In this document: positions 23,300 to 36,062 of the stretch, one piece after another
How positions within the stretch are numbered: the first letter of the stretch is position 1
Layout of the letters: every line of letters begins with the position of its first letter
Assembly (NCBI GenBank): GCA_026874595.1
Contig: CM049317.1
Location: 45,410,401 to 45,474,400, forward strand
Reading direction: 5' to 3'
Length of the DNA: 64,000 nt
From: Sipunculus nudus
Taxonomy: Eukaryota; Annelida; Sipuncula; Golfingiida; Sipunculidae
Notes under the pieces: generated by a model
What the model was told of the DNA's origin: nothing
The model's database searches: none
What the model saw: only the letters and a program-made list of their open reading frames with translations
Program-made: the position numbers and the translations under genes

Positions 23300-25560
23300 G
23301 AAATAAATTAAATGCAAAATTCATTTAGAAATTCTTATCTCATCTTCTGTCTATGGTGTAGGCCTATAATTAACACTGAAGACCTGTTATTTAGGTTATC
23401 CTTTCAAGGTGAACTCCTTTATGCCCACGGAAGACCAAATTAACTGATTTTTAACTCTACAGGAAAGACCATTGAAAATCAATTAATTTATGCTATATGT
23501 ATTGTTTAAGTTCCGCCGACTTAATGGTCTGTCCTACTTGATCCCGTGACAGAGACCGTATAAGATCTTTTTTGGATCTATTTTGCGGCATACAATTGAG
23601 TGTTTCGGTGTGAAAATACGAAGGACTACTGCTGACAGCAGAACATTTTGTCCTAGCACAACATCAAGATATCATAAAGATATCATTTACAGTTCTGAAT
23701 GTACTATGAGGCAGATTGGCAGGGAGATTTATAAAAAATGTAACCATTTCTTTAAAAATATTTCGATTCCTGACCATATGTATTGTAAAGGATTCCAAGC
23801 AATCTAGGAAGCCAGGGAAACCTACAAAATGAGCCTAACATTTTCCAGTCAGGGAAACGTAAAAGAATTTGAGAAAATGTCTGAGATCAGGGAAAATTAA
23901 TTTTGTACTCTGAGTGGCCTTGAAGAGAATATGGTCAGTTTATCAAATTTCGTCTCATGTCATTAAATGTATCTGTTCATAATTCACTGGGCGGATTTTT
24001 GTTTTCATGAAATCCCAGGAACCCTAATATTAATCATAGCTTCTTTTGTTTGGTATATTGGATATACCACCCTCCCAATTTCCCCTTTCAGTATCCTCAT
24101 ATATTTTGAGCATTAGGGATTACTTTACCACCATATTCAAATCTGTGATTTACTGGGACCACAACGTTTATAATGGTATATCATATTCTTTTACTAAATT
24201 CTTTTACTACTGTGTCGGAAAATATGGATTGCAACCGTTCACAGATCCAGCGTTGATGAAATCATTTTGCATATTAAATTATTAGTGCAAGAATTCTTCT
24301 CAGACAAATTTAATTATTCATATAATCATTCCTTCAGAACATGCAATCATCTGATCATGTTCATGACATCAGTTTGTTACGAAATGTCCACGAAAATGAG
24401 CTCATTTGGATAGAATGAACTAACTCTTACCCTAAGCCCCGTGTTATCTCAAATATGGCAAGAATGAATGTTTAAATCAAATAATCATAATGGAAAGGGT
24501 TTCCTGCAAATTTTTTTACCAGTTGGAAAGCTAAAACGAATACGCTCAATAGCACTTGTTTTTTTTACATGGCCTGTCCAAATATGTACAGGTGCCAAAT
24601 ATTACACAAAAATATAAAAGACATATTTCCAGGACATCTTCACCGTAAAACTTTGTAAGGTTCATCTATTTGCAAGTGGGTTAACTAATATATTCTATAT
24701 TTGTCTCTATTTATCGGGTCAGATATATATAGGGTGAGTCACTTTCTAGAGGTGTGCTGCCCTAAGTTTAATGGATACGGGCAAAATGAAATTAAGAAAT
24801 TCACCCGTAATGGGTGACTGAGAGGGAAACTGTTAAAACAAACTTTTTCAAAAAGAAATTATGCAGAGACAGAGGCTGATTGCATCTGACAGTCCATGTA
24901 AGAGGGTTACGGGCCGTTTCCTGTGACTGGGACTACTGGGGTTTCCAAAATACATTAGCTGGCTAGGCAGTAAAAGTCAGAGAAAAATGATCAGAAATGC
25001 AGTCATATTGAGACAAAGAGATCTCTGGTAATATGCACGTTGAACTTTTTATGCAATACTATTTTATCTAAAGGGTCATATGAGGTTTACTCAAAGCAGC
25101 ACAAAAATCAGGAAAGCTAAAGTTCTTAAATATTTTTGGTAGGGTTTAGATTTTAGGACGGCCAGAGAATATTGAAGCGTATGAGTATACTCATGAACAT
25201 CATCAGCTAACAAAGTAGTGGAAAATGAGTGTTTTTATTTTAACATTTTATTTCTATCATCCACGCCATCACAATAACGAACAAACCATGAAAAAAAAAC
25301 AACAATACTATATCAGCACGTCTGAGGGAACAAACGTTCTATATATATGCTACTACGATTGAGAATACGAGATGACGCATTCTTGTTGTTTAATAAATAA
25401 AAAAAAAATCCTACCTTTAATCATCATTTAACTTAAAAGTCTAATTTAAGATTAAATGAAAATAGCCCACTTCTTCTGATGACCTCGGGGAAATTCGCAT
25501 CAGTCTGAACTTTATGTAGGAAAAATGAGAAGTCCTCTGTTTACCCAGGTCAGCATTCCC
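23300..25560. other. Intergenic, nothing recognised
   Basis: AT-rich, no repeats beyond short runs and no supported exons. Confidence 0.4.
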
Positions 25561-25580
25561 CTTAGTTTCTTCTCGGACTG

Positions 25581-25586
25581 TTTATT
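25581..25586 (-). promoter_or_regulatory. Poly(A) signal AATAAA, likely of the peptide-receptor-like GPCR
   Basis: First minus-strand AATAAA below the GPCR stop at 26185, giving a 3' UTR of about 600 nt. Confidence 0.4.
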
Positions 25587-26184
25587 TGTTTGTGCAGAAG
25601 CTACGTAAAAGGAAAGCACTGTCTTTAAAAAGATATTTTGAGTCTGTGGTTAAAGGTAAGGGAATACATTTTCTTTGAGTTTTGAACTAATACGGAACAA
25701 GAAGCGTGTACAAAATAGTTCTCGTACAGTCGTCTTTACATCGATACATAAAACCTGCCCAGTACCGACGATTGTTTGGCAATAATTTTTATACCAGTAT
25801 GAACGATGTCCACTGCTAGCATTCGATACATGGTTACATGACATTTGGTATATAAATCAAGAGCCTTTACAACTCAGGAATGTTTTCTTTCTACAAGTGT
25901 TTTTGTCGCGGTTCAAAATTATAGTTACCGATATACAGATTCACTTAACAAGACAATATGAACGACGATATTCAACAGGGCACTGTGCATGTATATATGC
26001 GCTTCATTTAGAGTATATTTTTTTCAAGTGCCCGGCTTGCCCCAACTGGCAGGATGAGGTTTCAATAACTGGCTTTTGACCCTGTATTGAAACGAATGTT
26101 AATTTTTACTTTCTTCCAACCTGTGTAACCATTAACAAATCGGGTCTCTATTACCTCTTTTATCCGACTAGTCGAGGCGACCGT

Positions 26185-28220
26185 TTAAGACTGACGGCGA
26201 AAAAGAATGCGGAGGCGGCCCCGAAACTTGGAGCTTGCGCAGAAGTACAGAAGGAAGTCGATGGCAGCCGCAAAATTGAGCAGCGTGTGGTACAAGCACG
26301 TGGCGGAGTGCAGGGCGTAGCTACTGAGGAGGGTGGGGTCGTACCATCCTATGTAGGAAACCATCAGAGGGCCGTAGGTGATGATGAAGACCACTGATAT
26401 GGCGACGAGGATGCGAGTCCCGTCACGTGGGAGGCTGTTTGACGCCCCCTGCGTGCCGCCTTTACCGGTCATGTCTTCCCGGCTACGTCTGGCCTTGTAC
26501 AAAGTGATGCAGATCCACAGGTTACAGGTCACCACGACAACGGGACTGATGACGTCAAGGATTATGGCCACTACTGAAGTTGCTTGCCGGTAGGTGTCGT
26601 TTAGCCATAATCCTCCCCATTCCAACAACTGCAGTGTATTCATTGCAAACCGATTATTAACTGAATATAAACAAAAAAGCCTTTAAATCTACGTGTTGTG
26701 CACACGTTTACGTTTAAGTGTCACGTGACAGCACCCCGAGACATACAGACACACGGTTATTCTGCCTCATTATGACTCTGATAATCTTAAATTAAAACAA
26801 ATTCACCATTTTAGATTGTGCATACCAAAACACGCGCGTTGATGACATACAAATCAAATATATCAACATACATGTGCTTTATACAAAATCTAAAAGACTC
26901 CAAACAAATCCGGAGGAACTTTTTATGGTAAATTTGTTTCATCTAAGACATTTAAAAAAAATGATCTGGTATTTATCCGATACTTGAGCAAAACCATAAT
27001 AAGTTGCTTTTCAAAACAAATTCAACTCAGTGTGTTTCAAAGGCGCCGTTACTTTTTTTCTAAATGAATACAAGGTATTTATTAAACCCCTATATGCTAG
27101 ATAATTTTGTCGCATTCACCCAAATTGACCCTTATATTTATTCTTTATAACAGTGCTCAATACCGTCGCATTTTTTCCCGAAGTGCGGTCATAAACTGTG
27201 TAGCGATCGAATTCGAAAGCGAGACTGATATTCTGCAACACACTCAGGATGAACACCACAATGCACACGGCCAGAGACCTGAAATTACACAGAGATGACA
27301 GGGTTATCAAAACTGTGACTTGGAGGTTTCGTAGCTTTATCAGTATATTATATTCAGGAAGACACGACATGTTCACAAGTGTTCTATGAGAAATTGCCTA
27401 TAATCGTTTTCCTTTATACGAAAGAATCAATATAATTAAAATATCAATAAAAATTTAGTTATCTGATAAAACAAACAGAAAAATTAAAACATGCAGAAAA
27501 AAAATTTAAATAAACAGAGCAACATTTTAAATACGTTTAAACCTTCTGACCACGGGAAAACACTGCAATAAAGAACGGTGGACCGGTCAAAACAAAATTA
27601 TTTGCAGCCAAATGATGTGCTTTATATCAACTAGTTTCATTCGAGATTGATTTCAGTTCGAGGCAAGGATCTTATAGAGTGAACATATTGCCTACTTCCT
27701 TTCCATTAACAAAAACTAGACTTTCAGAAATTAGCTGTTAGAAATCATGGAACTCATTGAGCTATTTTAAGAGATCCTCTTAACACGAATACTCGCCTGG
27801 ATCTCTTGCATAGGTACTTGGCTTTCAGAGGAAAAACTACCACAATCAAACGTTCAACAGCAAAACATATGGCAAGCCTGAAAAACATGAAATAAAACAT
27901 GAAAGTTAAAAAAATCAACTTCTTTTCAATCAATACTAGAAAAGAGACACATTAAATATTTAAACCATTTGTATAAGAATGTACTGGTAACATTAAATAT
28001 GAAACACTGGACTGAAATAACAAAGAGAATAAACTGGCCCAAATGACTGGTATATTTATAATTTTCTCTGGGGTAGTTTGGAGTTTGGTATCGCGGCGCG
28101 TATGATTGTTCAGTCACAATAAAAGATATACAAAGACGGAAACAACCACAATTGTTTGAGACGAAACCGCTAAGTTATATATCATTATTTATTTCACTGA
28201 AAATTATCTTTAAACGGAAG

Positions 28221-28292
<72 letters not shown>

Positions 28293-28864
28293 ACAGGTGT
28301 CTGTTTTATTGTGAGCTGTTGACATGTCTCTTTTATTGTGCGCTGTTGACATTCTGATTCAGGTTTGGCTAAAGCCCTGTGTGTTGCTATGCTACAGCGT
28401 TCTTTGTTCTAGCTGGCCGGGTGCGGCCCACGTGTAAACACGGCGGTCATGCTAGTCTTGGGCTTTCTCGCCTGGCCGAGCCGAGCCGGCCCACGTGTGA
28501 ACCCTGATATGTAGAAACACAGCGTTCTTTGTTCTAGAATTTTCCTGTAACGTGTGTACTGTGTGTCATGTTAGGTTCTTTGGATTGTTCGAGAAATGGA
28601 AAGTTGAGCGGACACAGAAGAGTGTAAGTCAGTTGTGGACCTTTTCCGATAAGTGCGGCAGTTATAGATTTTCTTCTAAATTTGTGACGGATCTTATATA
28701 GTCTTCAGTTTTCTTTCCGGATTATAACAAGAACTTCACTTTTGGATTACAAGGGATTGATTTTGTGAATGAACTGGACTGTTATTCTCTGAAATGATTT
28801 ATGTGAACTGTTCATCTGAATTATATGCTTTAAAGGACTTTAATCTGTTGATATTAGTTTCCGT

Positions 28865-28939
<75 letters not shown>

Positions 28940-31900
28940 CATAAATAAACAATAAATTATACCCATATATGCCACTTAACAATCATGAGGATTTTTAAAA
29001 ACATCTGTAAAATGTATATGCCTCTTGATAATTATCTGCAGTATATTTGTTATTTGCTACATGCCTCAAAATATTGCCAAATAACGCATTACGCAAGGTT
29101 TTGAAGATGTAAGCAAAAACGGCGAGATCGACTTATTTTCCTGTGTTTCCTCAATATACATTGTATATCTGTTTAAATTCTTAAGCTGGGCAATCAATAT
29201 ATGGTAATTATCTTCCATTTATCCTTCAGTTTGACTTTTAATCACACAAGTCAACACCATATATCGGTCTTCTTTTCCAGTTGAAAGGTCTCTTGTTCTA
29301 AACTCTGCCAAACATTTGATGACAAGTATTTCAAATATTTCTTAAAGAAAAAATTGTACACAGTTATATATTTGCCATGTACTATCTTTATCCCTGTCAT
29401 TACTCTCAGTTTCTGCATGCCATACTTGTAAAGCACAATCCTCTAATCTTTGCCCCACTACGGCCAGAATATAGATAACTGAAACATTATTTAACGTTAA
29501 AAAAGAAGTTAAATTTTACAGGCGCGGATGAATGTTTAAATGCATTTGTAACGGTTACGATATATATGTGCCTTGTTAACGACCTGGTGAGTTAAAAGAC
29601 GACAGACAAAGATCCATATTGATATTTTTAAACATAAACTACTACAGCTGAGCTAGACTATATAAAATTTTAAATGAATTGTTCATTTTATGAAAAAAAT
29701 TGTTGGCGAAACCGTGCGATATAACTATTCTTTTTATCCTGTCCTTTATTATTTTCAGAAAATGTTGCCACTCCCTAGCTTGGACGTGTCTCATTACTCT
29801 CTTCAGTCGGTGTTTTCATACTATGCTTATTTTTTTTCTATAGGGTTTCTTTTGTTTACTTGCTTTTATATATCTGACATATGATATACTTGTAATAATC
29901 TATAATATTATACAAAAAAAATCTTGTATAATAGAAAGTATGGTATTCACTGAACAGGAAAAAAAAACAACAACAGAACAACATAATACCCTGCGACAGG
30001 TGATACCTTTACGTACCAGTGGGAGGTGCTGAGAAACGCTTGCAAAGCTGCAAACTGGAACGGACGGTAGTCTGCCCAGAACGAGCCGAAGCCCGCGTCG
30101 TACCGGAAGCCGAGCGCCATGATGACCTGCGGCACCAGGAGCAGCAGAATGATGGTGTCACTGAGCGTGATGCCGAGCATGTACGGGATGATCGTCGACT
30201 TAAGGTACAGTGGGGATCTGAGAACATAAATAACTACGTAACAGGTCAATTAAAGAAAAGAAAAGGAGTCAGATTAATCAATTTATTAATAACTTGAATC
30301 AACATCGGACTCAGTTCATGAGAAGGAAAGTCTTGAGTTAAATTACTGGGACTATCAGACTTTGCCAAATGGTTTAATAGTAAGATATATAAATACTTTT
30401 AGGCTGAATTGTTAGAATTACATCTTTCCTGAAAGAGCTATACAGGGCAAACGTTTTACTTAGAATAGGTGAACATAACCGGTAATATACTATGACCGGG
30501 CTACTACTGAACATTGCTGATAATTATAGTATATTTTGACATTTCTGAGGTATCAGTAGACCTGAATTTATTCAAATGTTGACAAAAGACTGTGACGTTC
30601 AATACTGTAGCATGATATTTCAATGAAAATATACAAAAAAAAAAATATTATTGCTGAGCTAATCACGAGATTTTGAAGTTGAAATCAAATAACAGAATTA
30701 CATTAAAGCTCAAAAAAAGTGATGGTCTGCGTTCAAAACGGATAAAGCTATTCAATAGGGATATTCATAGTCCAAAAATAACATTGGCATGACAAGTGTT
30801 AAGTTTATACTCCTCTCAAATATGTGACTATGTGTACAGGAACGACAAACATCCGACTATACGCTGACCACTAGATTCCATAAAATCTTGAAAAATGACG
30901 TTATGTATCAGGTGCATGTACGGTATGAAGGCCTACCCGGCAGGCTTACCCCTAAATAACTTCGTGGTAGTTTAGTTTTTATGCATATATATGAATTTGG
31001 AAGCAAGTAAGGTAACCCTCCAGAATTGCGCCTTGCACTTTACAGGATATGTTTACACACAGTGATATACCAGTATTGTAAACCTTAGACTATACTGAGA
31101 ACACTCACGTGATCAACACAACGGCTACCAGGAGGTTACCCGGGAGACCAAGTGCGATGAAAGCTGCTGTGACGGAGTTAGAGACGATCAGCTGTGTAGG
31201 ATAGAAGCAATGTACAGACATTTCGAAGTAATCTATTGGTCGCCATCTTCTGTTCCTGTGATATCGTCTTCTCGGCCTCTGTGTCGTGGCATTTTCTGCT
31301 GTGCTTCTGTTGGCAAATGTACGTTCCGTTTTCATGGTAACGACCATATCGCTGCTGTTGAGTCTCCATATGTCTGCTCTTTCAGTGAACTTGCTGTTGG
31401 CTGATGACTCTTCCTCGAGGTGACTGGGAGACGTCTTTCCCGCCATTGAGTTCCTGCCGCTTGGGGATGCTGTCAATGATGATTCAGCTATAGAGGCCGT
31501 CACGTTGGGCCATCCCTCATAGTTATCCGGTAACAGACTCTGAAATTATCAGTCACGTTATACACTTAACCAACGCAAGGGTATAGCTATAGTTTTCATT
31601 TAATCCATTTCATCACATAAATACCACTCTTTATGTTAGGTTTCTTTAACCCTTTACTGTTTACATTTATTTTAGATTTCCGACAAATTCAGACACTTTT
31701 TATATTTACACTTACAGCCATATCTTTTCAAGCTTTTTTTTTGTATCTTTATCAAATTTTCAACAGTTCTTAGCAAGAGGGTTTGCTGAAGATTATTGAA
31801 AATCATTGAAACTTAGAAATAATATGCAATATTTTTGTCCTGAAAGAATCTATACATATCATGGCATTCTAGTTGCCCAATTAAAGTGCTCTTTAGTGGC

Positions 31901-34900
31901 TTGTAAACAGTAAAGGGTAAAATTCTAGCTGTTGCTATATATAGAGTTTCCTAGAATTATATCTGCAACTAATTAACACTAAGGTAAAGTATCATATGCT
32001 TTCTTGTAAACGGACTTGCTCTGGAAAATCATACTCTGGCTTACACATTACTGTTACTGCTGCATAAACTTGTAGCACCAATAACAATGGTAATTTTATC
32101 TCACATAGTAATGATTATAATAACAATTATCAAAAAAAAAAATATTAAATAACTTTGTTCCTGGGCACTGTCTGGGAAAGGTACCGTGTAAAGCTTAATG
32201 ATTTAAAGGGTAAAGGAAACAGGGGCAGATGAATATATAATGAATCTAGTGTCATATCGTCAATGACATCCATATAACTGGTCATGTTACTACATCTTCT
32301 TCAGACTCGTACAGTTATTAGATATGAAAAGGCATAATGATTACAACATATGCCTTTATATACTACTTATGTACAATAAACATGACTTACTCCCTGAGTG
32401 TGTTTTTTTTTCAATATTATTTAGCGAATGCAACACTTAATGTTTAAATAAATCATGCTCAGTACCTATGTGATCTTTATTCAATGAAACTTTTTTTTTC
32501 ATTTTTAACCACCTTTTAATTACAATGTACGTCAATAGTGAATGGAAATATGTATATACACGGATTATTCAGTGACATATGTTAAACCCATCCCAGTGGG
32601 GTGGGATGGACAACACTTCGGTACTTATTAGTTCAGTGCCGTGCTCTCGACATACAATCCTTCTCAAGAAGGGGCGCGCACCGAATTTTGGCCTATTATC
32701 TACAGATTCATTTTATTTTTTTTAAATATGTGTGTTAGTAAATCAACCACATACTACGGTAATTATTTAAAGGAAAACACCACCGTACCGTGCAAAGAAT
32801 ATCAGTGAAACAATTAATTTTAATTATCGGAGAACATTCCTGTCACGAGATATTGCCTGAAATGACAGAGTCAATGACAATTGATTAATGACAGACGTTC
32901 ATTGGATGATTGTAGCACTTTGTACCATAAATACGACAATATACATAGCTAAAATACGCTATCCTGTGATGTCACTTCATGAGGAATTGTATGGAAAGTT
33001 GCAAAATATGCATTAAACAAGTTTCACTAAAATCATTGATTCTTTCTTGCCTGAATGCACATAATTTTCTGTTCTTTTAACATAAATATATCAGAAATAT
33101 CAGCATGTTTGAATTATTGCCAAAAATAGAGCTGCTTTTGAGACGGACTACAGATTTAAAGTTTGACCTCAGATTTGGTCTTTTTTCTAACAAATATCAA
33201 ATGTTCTGATACTGTACAGAACAAACTAGGATTTTATTGGGAGAAATTGCATGTACGTTCAAAGGAATCACGTTTTATTAACATTTATTTACCCGGAGTA
33301 ATCTTTAATACAATTAATTGTAATTATTTTATTTTCGGTTACAAATTTCATGTAATGACTTGAAAAGTGTAATTAAGTACGAGTAATGAGAACTACACGT
33401 TATAATCGCCAAATCTTTACGAAAAAGTTATTTAAAAATAGTAACATCGAATAATTGGACATATTTTTAGTGTTGTATACGGGTGCTATATTAGCGATTT
33501 TATTTTAATGATATTATGTTTATGTTAATCATACGTCATAACGATTTGCAAACAGAGAATTTTTTTTTCTTAGGTCACAAAACTGTCACGAGCTTGATGA
33601 ACTAAATGTCACACAAAAATTGTTTCATTCAGACGTATCTTGGCATTAAAGTGCCAAATGACAAAGAAAGTGGTGTATGATAAAGATTCTGAGTACATTT
33701 ATAGGTATAATATCTTGCATGTATTCCTGAAATGGGCTCCAGATAATACCTTATATCACATGGAAAATCTGTTACTTTATTCTCTTTGCTAAACAATTTT
33801 CTCGGGTGGATCCAACTAGCTAGTTGGTTATATACATAATTTGCGGATGCAGAGCTTTCAATAAGAAGAAATTTTGAAGAGTCCAGGACACTCATGCCAA
33901 TAATTTCAGAGTTTTTGATTGAGTTTGGAGTGTCCCAAGGGTAGACTAGTCAAATGTTGAATGGTTGTTTGAAACTGAATCATTATTTTGTATTTTATAT
34001 CATTACAATATTAAATTAGAAATCATGTCATTATATTATCATATCATTATCTTATTATTTGCTTAATGTGAAATCTTAGAGTTAGTTGTGAGCGCAGCGT
34101 TTATAGAACAGACTGGTTATTTTAGCAGCCGGCAGTGATCAGTGAATGCTATAAGGGCACATTTGATCCTTTTGGTCCTGCAACAAAAACAAAAATTTCG
34201 GGCATCCCATCGGACGCTTTGATCCCAAGAAGCGAGCGTCTGAGAGATTTCTCCGCATCCCGAAAAGCCCTTCGATGGTCGGAAAATCAAGCGACCTTAC
34301 AATGGCAGATTTGACCAGTTAATCGGTTGGACACATATCAATTTCTTTTGAGTATATATCATATACCAATTGCAGATTTAACTAGTTAATCGGTTCGAAA
34401 CATATCAATTTCTTATGAGTGCATTTTATATATCAGGGGCAGATTTAACCAGTTAATCGGCTGGACACATATCGATTTCTTATGAGTGTATATTATTTAC
34501 CAGTGGCTTTCGTAAAACGAAAATATAGTGCTTAACATCCCTAGTGTAATCAAACTACGTAAACAATATATAAAAGTTATTATGATCAGGTGTAAGGAAC
34601 ATCCACGAGCCTTAAATAAGGAAGAGCAATGCGAGGCTGAATGATAAAGGAGTTGCAAATTAATGGCCGTTTAACTGCTGCTTGGTTCTGTTAATTAACC
34701 CCTAGGTGTATGATAATTAGGAAGATAACACTCACAGGGACTAATTATTTGAATATGTTATAAGCATTATGTTGATATACCGTTATTAATCCCACAATTA
34801 CACGTCGTCCTTCCACTGATTGTTAGGTATCTTCGAGTATGTCGTAAGTCACCATCTGGTAAATGCCAACCAGACCCTAATATGAGTTCCAGAAAAACAA

Positions 34901-35532
34901 GACTTTTTCCATATACATGTGGATGGTGCATATACATGCTAACAGCAGGCATAACCTTGGCAAAAACTGAACTGTACAATATTCTATTCAGTATTATCTG
35001 ATTGTATGCCCCATAACACAAATGGAAATGATAAGAGATAACACATCTATTAATTGCATCATCATCGGCCCTCTTTCAACTATTACTACAGGGCCTACTA
35101 TTACAACTAATATCTGTCTATTACCAGCAAATCGAAAACCTGTGTATTTCTATTACTTCTACTATGTCTCATATGTCACATATTAGCCTATGCTCTGTAG
35201 CAGCATACCCCCACAGGCAGGAAATTTGTAGTATGTTTTCTTATATTACTAACCTGGGATATTTTGGGAATTCATCACAGAAAATTGTAATTTTCGATTA
35301 GACAACTAGGTGGGTATTCCTTTGGATTACTCTATCACAGTTATATAGTACAATTTTATTTTTTGATGAAATGAGCAATAACTAACGTGATATATAGAAT
35401 AATAAGGAAGACCATCACCTGACCATCGGTTGTTTTAGGCTCTGAAAGTGGAGAACTTGTAGCAGCTTCGGTTTCGGCAACAATTATGAACAGCAACAGC
35501 AGAAGCATCACGGGTTTGCGACTTGGATCCAT
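26185..35532 (-). CDS. Rhodopsin-class GPCR, FMRFamide-receptor-like, 483 aa, six coding exons
   Basis: Plasma-membrane neuropeptide-type receptor, by family. Exons (minus): 35419-35532, 31109-31539, 30017-30217, 27797-27877, 27130-27278, 26185-26660; 1452 nt, all phases consistent. Signal peptide: residues 1 to about 22 (MLLLLLFIIV). Then an extracellular region to about 150 with several N-glycosylation sequons. TM1 has GN (N173), TM2 LSD (D202), TM3 ends LAICFAVERL, TM4 starts SLAVC, TM5 P365, TM6 YGP (about 423), TM7 ends AAIDFLLY. Oddities: ERL replaces DRY, DFLLY replaces NPxxY, and I see no cysteine at the top of TM3 or in loop 2, so the usual disulphide is missing. Intron 4 has a GC donor (CAG|GCGAGT). 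The exon 5 donor (GTCAAT) is weak. FMRFamide-receptor likeness rests on SxW, ER, TM4 and loop patterns; ligand unknown. Confidence 0.83.
26661..27129 (-). other. GPCR intron 5
   Basis: Short intron, GTCAAT to a strong TTTTTTGTTTATATTCAG acceptor. Nothing else seen. Confidence 0.6.
28223..28288. repeat. (AT)n microsatellite, left of the solo LTR
   Basis: About 66 bp of uninterrupted AT. Confidence 0.95.
28289..28868 (+). mobile_element. Solo LTR of an LTR retrotransposon
   Basis: 580 bp, GC-richer than its surroundings, beginning TGTTACAG and ending CCGTAACA, so the ends form the inverted repeat TGTTAC/GTAACA with the canonical TG...CA. It contains a TATA-like string (cttatatag, about 28693) and an internal imperfect duplication (agcgttctttgttctag at 28397 and about 28521). 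No primer-binding site, polyprotein or second LTR is present. Both flanks are (AT)n, so the target duplication cannot be delimited. It lies inside intron 3 of the GPCR, opposite strand. Confidence 0.65.
28869..28930. repeat. (AT)n microsatellite, right of the solo LTR
   Basis: About 62 bp of AT, the other half of the array split by the LTR. Confidence 0.95.
30218..31108 (-). other. GPCR intron 2
   Basis: GTGAGT to TTCTCAG; AT-rich, nothing else seen. Confidence 0.6.
32834..33130 (+). repeat. Dispersed repeat R2, copy 2
   Basis: Same orientation as 20403-20702; see that entry for shared strings. Confidence 0.65.
34305..34505. repeat. Tandem repeat, three units of about 65-70 bp
   Basis: The string agttaatcgg recurs at about 34316, 34384 and 34451, each followed by acatatca/gatttctta and a variable AT-rich tail. 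Confidence 0.8.
34595..34851 (+). repeat. Dispersed repeat R1, copy 1
   Basis: About 257 bp highly similar to 40532-40776 in the same orientation, from ggaacatccacgagcc to gagtatgtcgtaagtca. It contains aatggccgtttaac and aatcccacaattacacg. No ORF or tRNA promoter seen. Confidence 0.85.
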
Positions 35533-35555
35533 TATCTTCTGGTTTTAAAGACTCG
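35533..35555 (-). other. 5' UTR segment of the GPCR start exon
   Basis: Acceptor TTTTTTACTACTGCAG ends at 35556, 23 bases before the ATG, so an upstream non-coding exon exists. Confidence 0.65.
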
Positions 35556-35929
35556 CTGCAGTAGTAAAAAAGTAAATATTTTTTTTTTTGCGTAAAATAT
35601 GAAAGTTATGTGATTAATATAACCTACCCTTTCTGTGTGATTTATTTGATGTCTAGCTTACTCTAACTAAGTATTAATGAACTGTAGATAATTTCTATTC
35701 AGAAACGTTTTTGAAACGCATCTGTGAGGGATGTATGGGCTTGTCAGCTTGCTGTCAGCAAATATGGTCAGGCGAAGTTTCCAAGTCATTACAATAGACC
35801 TTTTCCTCGAGCATGCGCGTGATGACTGTCTGCAGTGTTCGGGTCTAAAGGTCCAGGACCTGACCAGGAGAGTTTTTACTTTGATCACCTGATATATAAA
35901 ACATGGTCTTCTTGTTAATATAAAGGAAC

Positions 35930-36062
35930 GGAACCTCACCAGCGCCACCTTCCTTCCTCAAGGATTCGTTAATTGGAGTACTGCTTCTGCACCTCACTAG
36001 AGCTAGCCTCCTTCCTTCCGCTAGGAAATTCGTTAATTGGCGCACTGCTTCTGTACATTAAC
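35930..36062. repeat. Tandem duplication of about 65 bp
   Basis: Two copies of ccttccttcc...ttcgttaattgg...actgcttctg, adjacent. Lies between the GPCR start exon and its candidate first exon. Confidence 0.75.

Larger units (their letters stand above)
27878..30016 (-). other. GPCR intron 3
   Basis: Runs from donor GTACGT at 30016 to acceptor TTTTTCAG at 27880-27878. Contains the (AT)n-flanked solo LTR; the remainder is AT-rich and unremarkable. Confidence 0.6.
31540..35418 (-). other. GPCR intron 1 (between signal-peptide exon and exon 2)
   Basis: About 3.9 kb, GTGATG to TTTCAG. Contains repeat R2 copy 2, a ~70-bp tandem repeat (34305-34505) and repeat R1 copy 1 (34595-34851). Confidence 0.6.

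Noticed and set aside
30009-30297. Two further ORFs over the third GPCR exon
   Set aside because: Other-frame readings of a real exon with high GC.
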